Shown here: piece after piece, positions 59,911 through 64,000 of the stretch | Position numbering within the stretch: the first letter of the stretch is position 1 | Layout: every line of letters starts with the position of its first letter | Source: Burkholderia sp. SRS-W-2-2016 | GTDB taxonomy: Bacteria; Pseudomonadota; Gammaproteobacteria; Burkholderiales; Burkholderiaceae | NCBI RefSeq assembly: GCF_001931485.1 | Contig: NZ_MSDV01000063.1 | Span: 62,001-126,000, forward strand | DNA: 64,000 bases | Direction of reading: 5' to 3' | Translations under genes and position numbers: made by a program | Notes under the pieces: model-generated | Database searches by the model: none | The model's input: only the letters and a program-made list of their open reading frames with translations | Told to the model about the DNA's origin: nothing

Positions 59911-61113
59911 TCAGGCAGCGCCGGACACCACCGCCGCGATCGACGCCGCCACGTATTCCGCGTTGCGTTCGTTCAGACCGGCGACGCACATCCGGCCCGA
60001 GCGCAGCACATACACCGCGTATTCGTTGCGCAGCCGTTCGACCTGGCTTTCGCTCAGACCGGTGTAGGTGAACATGCCGCGCTGCGCGACGTAACGCGTG
60101 CGCATCACTTCATCGACGCGCCCTTCGAGGCCCGCGTAAATCGTCTGACGCATCTTCAGGATGCGCTCGCGCATCGCGCCGAGTTCGGCTTCCCACGATG
60201 CGTGCAGCGCCGGATCGGCGAGCACGTTGGCGACGAGGCGCGCGCCATGCGTGGGCGGATTGCTGTAGTTCGCGCGCACCGCCGCCATCAGCTGACCGGC
60301 CACGCGGGCCGCTTCGTCCGCGCTCTTGCAGACCACGCTGAGCGCGCCGACGCGCTCGCCATACAGCGAGAAATTCTTCGAGAACGAGTTCGCGACGATC
60401 AGCGGCACCTCCGCGTCGGCGAGCAGACGCACGCACGCGGCGTCTTCTTCGAGGCTCGCGCCGAAGCCCTGGTAAGCCATGTCGACGAATGCGATCAGCT
60501 TGCGGCGTTGCAGGACCGGCACCAGTTCCTGCCATTGCGCCGGGCTCAGGTCCACGCCGGTCGGGTTATGGCAGCACGCGTGCAGCAGCACGACGCTCTG
60601 TTCCGGCAGTGTGTCGAGCGCGGCGAGCATCTCGGCGAAACGCAGCCCGCCGGTTTGCGCGTCGTAGTACGGATAGGTGTTGACCGTCAGGCCCGCGGCT
60701 TCGAATACCACGCGATGGTTTTCCCAGCTCGGATCGCTGATCCACATCTGCGAGCCCGGGAAATAGCGTTTCAGGAAATCGGCGCCAACCTTCAGCGCGC
60801 CGGAGCCGCCGAGCGTTTGCAGCGTGGCGATGCGGCCGGCCGCGCGCGCCGCGCTATTCGCGCCGAACACCAGCGCCTGCGCGGTGTCGCGATACAGCGG
60901 CAGACCGGCCATCGGCAGATACGAGCGCGGGCCGATCGATTCGAGCAGCGCGGTTTCGGCGCGGCGCACCGCGTCGATCACCGGCAGCTTGCCGGCGTCG
61001 TCGAAATAGATGCCGATGCTCAGGTTGACCTTGTTCGGCCGGGGGTCCAGCTGGAAATCCTCGTTCAGGCTCAGAATCGGGTCGCCCGGATAGGCGGGAA
61101 TATGGTCGAACAT
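59911..61113 (-). CDS. tyrB: Aromatic amino acid aminotransferase
   Basis: A 400-residue class I aminotransferase. It matches TyrB closely from the start (MFDHIPAYPGDPILSLNEDF) and through IGPRSYLPMAGLPLYRD, LLHACCHNPTGVDLS, NSFSKNFSLYGERVG (PLP Lys) and RSGRMCVAGLN (substrate-binding Arg). It moves the amino group between aromatic amino acids and 2-oxoglutarate. It stands alone on the minus strand, divergent from a LysR gene that may control it. The start ATG at 61,113 agrees with the family; the open frame upstream is spurious. Confidence 0.94.
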   Translation of the reverse strand: MFDHIPAYPGDPILSLNEDFQLDPRPNKVNLSIGIYFDDAGKLPVIDAVRRAETALLESIGPRSYLPMAGLPLYRDTAQALVFGANSAARAAGRIATLQTLGGSGALKVGADFLKRYFPGSQMWISDPSWENHRVVFEAAGLTVNTYPYYDAQTGGLRFAEMLAALDTLPEQSVVLLHACCHNPTGVDLSPAQWQELVPVLQRRKLIAFVDMAYQGFGASLEEDAACVRLLADAEVPLIVANSFSKNFSLYGERVGALSVVCKSADEAARVAGQLMAAVRANYSNPPTHGARLVANVLADPALHASWEAELGAMRERILKMRQTIYAGLEGRVDEVMRTRYVAQRGMFTYTGLSESQVERLRNEYAVYVLRSGRMCVAGLNERNAEYVAASIAAVVSGAA

Positions 61114-61342
61114 CACGGGTCCTTGAAGACGGCCTCGGAGGCCGGTTATGCGGCTAGCCGCGCGGCGCCGCAACACCCGCAAAAACAGGTGGCAAGCGCG
61201 TCGGCGGCGCACGGCGGGGCAAACCTCAAGTCTAAGCGGGTTTGTCGCGCTGCGTCGACCGGTACGAGTGTCGTCGCTCACGCCGCCGCGCACAATCAAT
61301 CGATTTTTCACGATTCGTAAGTTTTTCTTTAGAATCGCCCGC

Positions 61343-62299
61343 ATGGCTCTTACCCGCGTCACCATTCGCCAGTACGAAGCGTTTCTCGCGATCGTCGATC
61401 TGCACAGCATCGGCGCGGCCGCGCAGCGGCTCGGGCTGACGTCGTCGGCGGTCAGCCAGTTGCTGGCCGAACTCGAAACCGAACTCGGCTTCCGGCTGTT
61501 CGATCGCACCACGCGGCGCGTCGCGCTCTCCAGCGCGGGACAGGATTTCCTGGCCTCGGCCGAATCGGTGCTGCGCCACGTGCGCGCGGCCGCCCAATCC
61601 GCCGACGATATCCGCAACCGCGCGTCCGGCATCGTGCGGGTCGGCGCGCCGCTGGTGATCGCGGCGACCGCGTTGCCGGCGGCGATCGCCGACTACGCGC
61701 GCGACAAACCGAAAGTCGTCGTGCGGATCTTCGATACCGGGGTCGAGCAACTGGTGGAGCGGGTCGAGAGCGGCGACATCGATCTGGCGATCGGGCCGGA
61801 CCGGCAAAGCGGCTCGCACGTGCGCGCGGAAACGGCGTTCGCGAGCCCGTGGGTGATGTGGTGCGCGGCCGCGCATCCGCTGGCCGCGCGCCGGCGGGTG
61901 CAGTGGCAGCAGCTGCGCGACGTGCCGATCGTCGCGACCGGCCGCGATCACGAACGCGCGGTCGATCAGATGCGCGCGAACCTGCCGCCGGAGGCGCGCA
62001 TCGTGCCGGTCGACGTGGTCGATAACGTGACCACCGCGTTCGGACTCGCCGCGCAGGGGCTCGCGGTCACGCTCGCGCCGGCCTATGTCGCGCCGCTCGC
62101 GCGCACGTTCGGACTGGTGATGCGGCGCATCGTCGATCCGGAAACGATTCGCGAAGTCTGCGTGTATCGCTCGACCGAGCGCGCGCTGTCGCCGTCCGCC
62201 AGCGGCTTCGCGGACTTCGTGATGCCGTGGCTGAAGCGCTGGGATCGGGAGATGCAGGGGCGCGGCAAGCGGACTAAAGCGGAAGTTGTGAAGCGTTAG
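61343..62299 (+). CDS. LysR-family transcriptional regulator
   Basis: A 318-residue regulator. Residues 6-65 are the helix-turn-helix (TRVTIRQYEAFLAIVDLHSIGAAAQRLGLTSSAVSQLLAELE). The effector domain follows (GIVRVGAPLVIAATALPAAI, DIDLAIGPDRQSG, GLAVTLAPAYVAPLA). The divergent tyrB promoter is in the 229-bp region between the starts; TTCGTAAGTTTTTCTTTAGAA at about 61,311-61,331 is AT-rich and could hold the operator. The effector is not predictable. Confidence 0.93.
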   Translation: MALTRVTIRQYEAFLAIVDLHSIGAAAQRLGLTSSAVSQLLAELETELGFRLFDRTTRRVALSSAGQDFLASAESVLRHVRAAAQSADDIRNRASGIVRVGAPLVIAATALPAAIADYARDKPKVVVRIFDTGVEQLVERVESGDIDLAIGPDRQSGSHVRAETAFASPWVMWCAAAHPLAARRRVQWQQLRDVPIVATGRDHERAVDQMRANLPPEARIVPVDVVDNVTTAFGLAAQGLAVTLAPAYVAPLARTFGLVMRRIVDPETIREVCVYRSTERALSPSASGFADFVMPWLKRWDREMQGRGKRTKAEVVKR

Positions 62300-62386
62300 G
62301 CCGGCTCGGGCGCTACGGCGAAATCTACCGCGCAACGTGCAACGCCAGCCGAATCCGCGAGCAAATCGCGCATGGCGTTCGCGCCG

Positions 62387-63214
62387 CTACGCCTGCATGC
62401 ACAGCGCAAACAGTTGCCGCTGGTTCGAAATGCCGAGCCGCGCATACGCACGCTTCTGATAAGTCACCACGCTCGTTGCCTTCACGCCCATGCACCCGGC
62501 GATCTCGCCGGCGCTCGCGCCTTCGAGCGTGCCGCGCAGCACGTCGAGTTCGCGCGGCGTCAACGCCGGGCAGATACGGCGAAGCCGCCCGAGCATCGCC
62601 GCGGCGGGCCCTTGCTGATGCTGGCCGTTCAGCGCGTAATGCGCTGTCGCCGCGTGTGCGAACAACGGCGCGACGCTTTCGAGGTATTCCAGTTCGCGCG
62701 CCGCGAACACGCCGTGCGCGCGATCGCGATACAGGTTGATCGACAGCCACACGCTGTCGAGCGGCTGAACCAGCAACGACAGCCGGTCCGATACGTTCGG
62801 CTGCGCGTAGCAGGCCGCGCGATACGCTGCGTGTTCGATTTCGTCGCCGCGCTGCTGATGCAGCACCAGCGCATCGCGCGACGGCGGGCGTCGGTTCTTG
62901 CCGCCCGGGCGGCTGGCGTCGATGATCGCGCGGTTGCCGTCGAGCGCGTAGAAATGCGCGGCATAGCGTTCGGCGACCTCGCGCAGAAAGCGCCCGCCGC
63001 GATGGTCGGCCGCCGACACGGTGCGCGGCCGCGCGTCGAATTCATATGCGAAGACCGTGCATTGCGACACCGGCAGCGCGTCGCCAACCGTCTGCAGAAT
63101 GCTCGCGGCGAGCGCGTCGGCGTCCGGCTGCGCAATCGCGGCGACGAGACCGGTCGCGCGCGCGGTGCTGAGCTGGCCGCTGCGCGGCGGTGAAGCGAGG
63201 CGCCAGGAACGCAT
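62387..63214 (-). CDS. LuxR-family transcriptional regulator
   Basis: A 275-residue protein. The N-terminal 200 residues have no clear receiver and look like a divergent sensory domain (TVFAYEFDARPRTVSAADH, NVSDRLSLLVQPLDSVWLSINLYRD). The C-terminal 60 residues are the LuxR helix-turn-helix: ALTPRELDVLRGTLEGASAGEIAGCMGVKATSVVTYQKRAYARLGI. It fits the stand-alone LuxR group that senses a ligand. The start is the ATG of MRSWRL. It is downstream of the histidine kinase, 135 bp apart, but need not be its partner. Confidence 0.88.
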   Translation of the reverse strand: MRSWRLASPPRSGQLSTARATGLVAAIAQPDADALAASILQTVGDALPVSQCTVFAYEFDARPRTVSAADHRGGRFLREVAERYAAHFYALDGNRAIIDASRPGGKNRRPPSRDALVLHQQRGDEIEHAAYRAACYAQPNVSDRLSLLVQPLDSVWLSINLYRDRAHGVFAARELEYLESVAPLFAHAATAHYALNGQHQQGPAAAMLGRLRRICPALTPRELDVLRGTLEGASAGEIAGCMGVKATSVVTYQKRAYARLGISNQRQLFALCMQA

Positions 63215-63349
63215 GATGGAGGGCGGTTGCGGCTGCGTGATTGGGGTGCCGGCAAGCGTAGCACAGCGGGCCGCGCCAGCCGGCGTGCGCCGCTCGCCTC
63301 GGCCGCGTACGCCGGCCGAACCTCGCGCACGCCGCTGCACTGCTCGCGC

Positions 63350-64000
63350 CTACCGCCGCGTAAACGACCCCCTCTGCAACGCCACCGCGCGCGGCAGCGC
63401 GATCGTGAAGACCGTCCCCACCGCATCGCTCGACTCGACGCCGACCTCGCCGCCATGCATGCGCGCGATCTCCTGCACGATATGCAGACCGAGCCCGAGC
63501 CCCTCGCGCGAACGCGCGCCGTTGCCGTTCGCGCCGAACGCCTTGAACAGATGCGGAAACACCTCGGCCGGAATCACGCCGCGATTGGCCACCTTCAGCC
63601 GCACCACATCCTCCGCGGTGCCGTCGACCTCGACGCCGATATCGCCGTCCGGCGCGCCGTGATGCAGTGCATTGCTGACGAGGTTCGACACCGCCTGCCA
63701 GACCAGATCGGTATCCCACGCGCCGGCGGTATTGCCCGAGCAGTCGAACACGATCCGCTTGCCGCTCTTTTGCGATGCGAATTCGTCGATCACCGAACGG
63801 CACAGCGTCGCCAGTTCGATCGAGCGCGGCTGCAACGGCAGACGCCCGCCCTGCAAACGCGCGAGGTTCAGCAACTGGTCGACCATCCGCGCCATCCGCA
63901 GCGAGCTGTTCTTCACGCGCGCGGCGACGGTCGCGGCCTGCTCGTCGGCGGCGGTGCGCATCAGATACTCGGCCGACGCCAGCACCGCGCCGAGCGGCGT
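63350..64000 (-). CDS. Sensor histidine kinase, C-terminal part
   Basis: The 5' end lies beyond the right edge. The visible 216 residues begin TPLGAVLASAEYLM, which is the end of the HisKA dimerisation helix, just past the phospho-His. The HATPase domain is complete: NLVSNALHHGAP (N box), EGLGLGLHIVQEIARMHGGEVGVESSDAVGTVFTIALP (G1/G2 region). It should phosphorylate a response regulator not visible here. The stop at 63,350 gives a short basic tail. Confidence 0.92.
   Translation of the reverse strand, partial: TPLGAVLASAEYLMRTAADEQAATVAARVKNSSLRMARMVDQLLNLARLQGGRLPLQPRSIELATLCRSVIDEFASQKSGKRIVFDCSGNTAGAWDTDLVWQAVSNLVSNALHHGAPDGDIGVEVDGTAEDVVRLKVANRGVIPAEVFPHLFKAFGANGNGARSREGLGLGLHIVQEIARMHGGEVGVESSDAVGTVFTIALPRAVALQRGSFTRR

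Overview
This window looks like a chromosomal segment of a high-GC beta-proteobacterium, most likely Burkholderia or Paraburkholderia. The evidence is the high GC and codon use, two DUF4148 proteins (a family I associate with Burkholderiales), VpsR-type sigma-54 activators, and the style of many single-gene metabolic loci. This is inference from protein families; no rRNA or tRNA is present to confirm it. Both ends are cut inside genes: a sodium:solute symporter on the left and a sensor histidine kinase on the right.

Layout. Positions 1-4,900 hold the symporter end, a glutathione transferase, a GGDEF diguanylate cyclase behind an anchored low-complexity protein, and an aromatic-acid-exporter-like membrane protein. 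Positions 4,996-7,738 look like an accessory island of lower GC: a coiled-coil methyltransferase, then a translationally coupled pair that reads as a secreted toxin and its immunity protein. Positions 7,780-27,100 are mostly small redox and stress loci: a cupredoxin with a Tat metallophosphoesterase, two aldo/keto reductases, an ArsR/SRPBCC pair, a VpsR-like activator, epoxide hydrolase, SurE, a glycoside-hydrolase lipoprotein, carbonic anhydrase, a rhomboid protease and a TIGR03118-type lipoprotein.

Positions 27,131-38,196 are the cobalamin (corrin ring) cluster in two divergent arms. The minus arm is cobL-cbiD-cobK-cobM, followed by a mazEF module with its own repeat-flanked promoter. The plus arm is cobG-cobH-cobI-cbiG/cobJ (a fusion). 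A second sigma-54 activator, lacking the N-terminal sensory domain, sits between the arms. The set mixes oxygen-dependent (CobG) and anaerobic-type (CbiD, CbiG) enzymes.

Positions 38,207-49,413 carry an SbcCD-like nuclease pair, a DUF445 protein, an AI-2E-type transporter with a long soluble tail, a flavin monooxygenase with a DUF2783 partner, and a polysaccharide pyruvyl transferase. Positions 49,475-56,393 look like one uptake-and-catabolism unit: a polar amino-acid ABC transporter, an AstE/AspA-type deacylase, an IclR regulator and a class V aminotransferase. All three promoters of this unit carry the same 17-bp box (CC-N7-GG core) just upstream of a TTGACA -35. Two promoters have it in tandem with exactly 6 bp between copies, so I propose it as the operator of the IclR protein. 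The right end holds a baeRF-like protein, a ketopantoate-reductase-like protein, a class II aldolase, tyrB with a divergent LysR gene, a LuxR regulator and the histidine kinase.

The most promising undescribed items are the IclR-type regulon with an unknown amino-acid-derivative substrate and the toxin/immunity pair at 6.3-7.7 kb.
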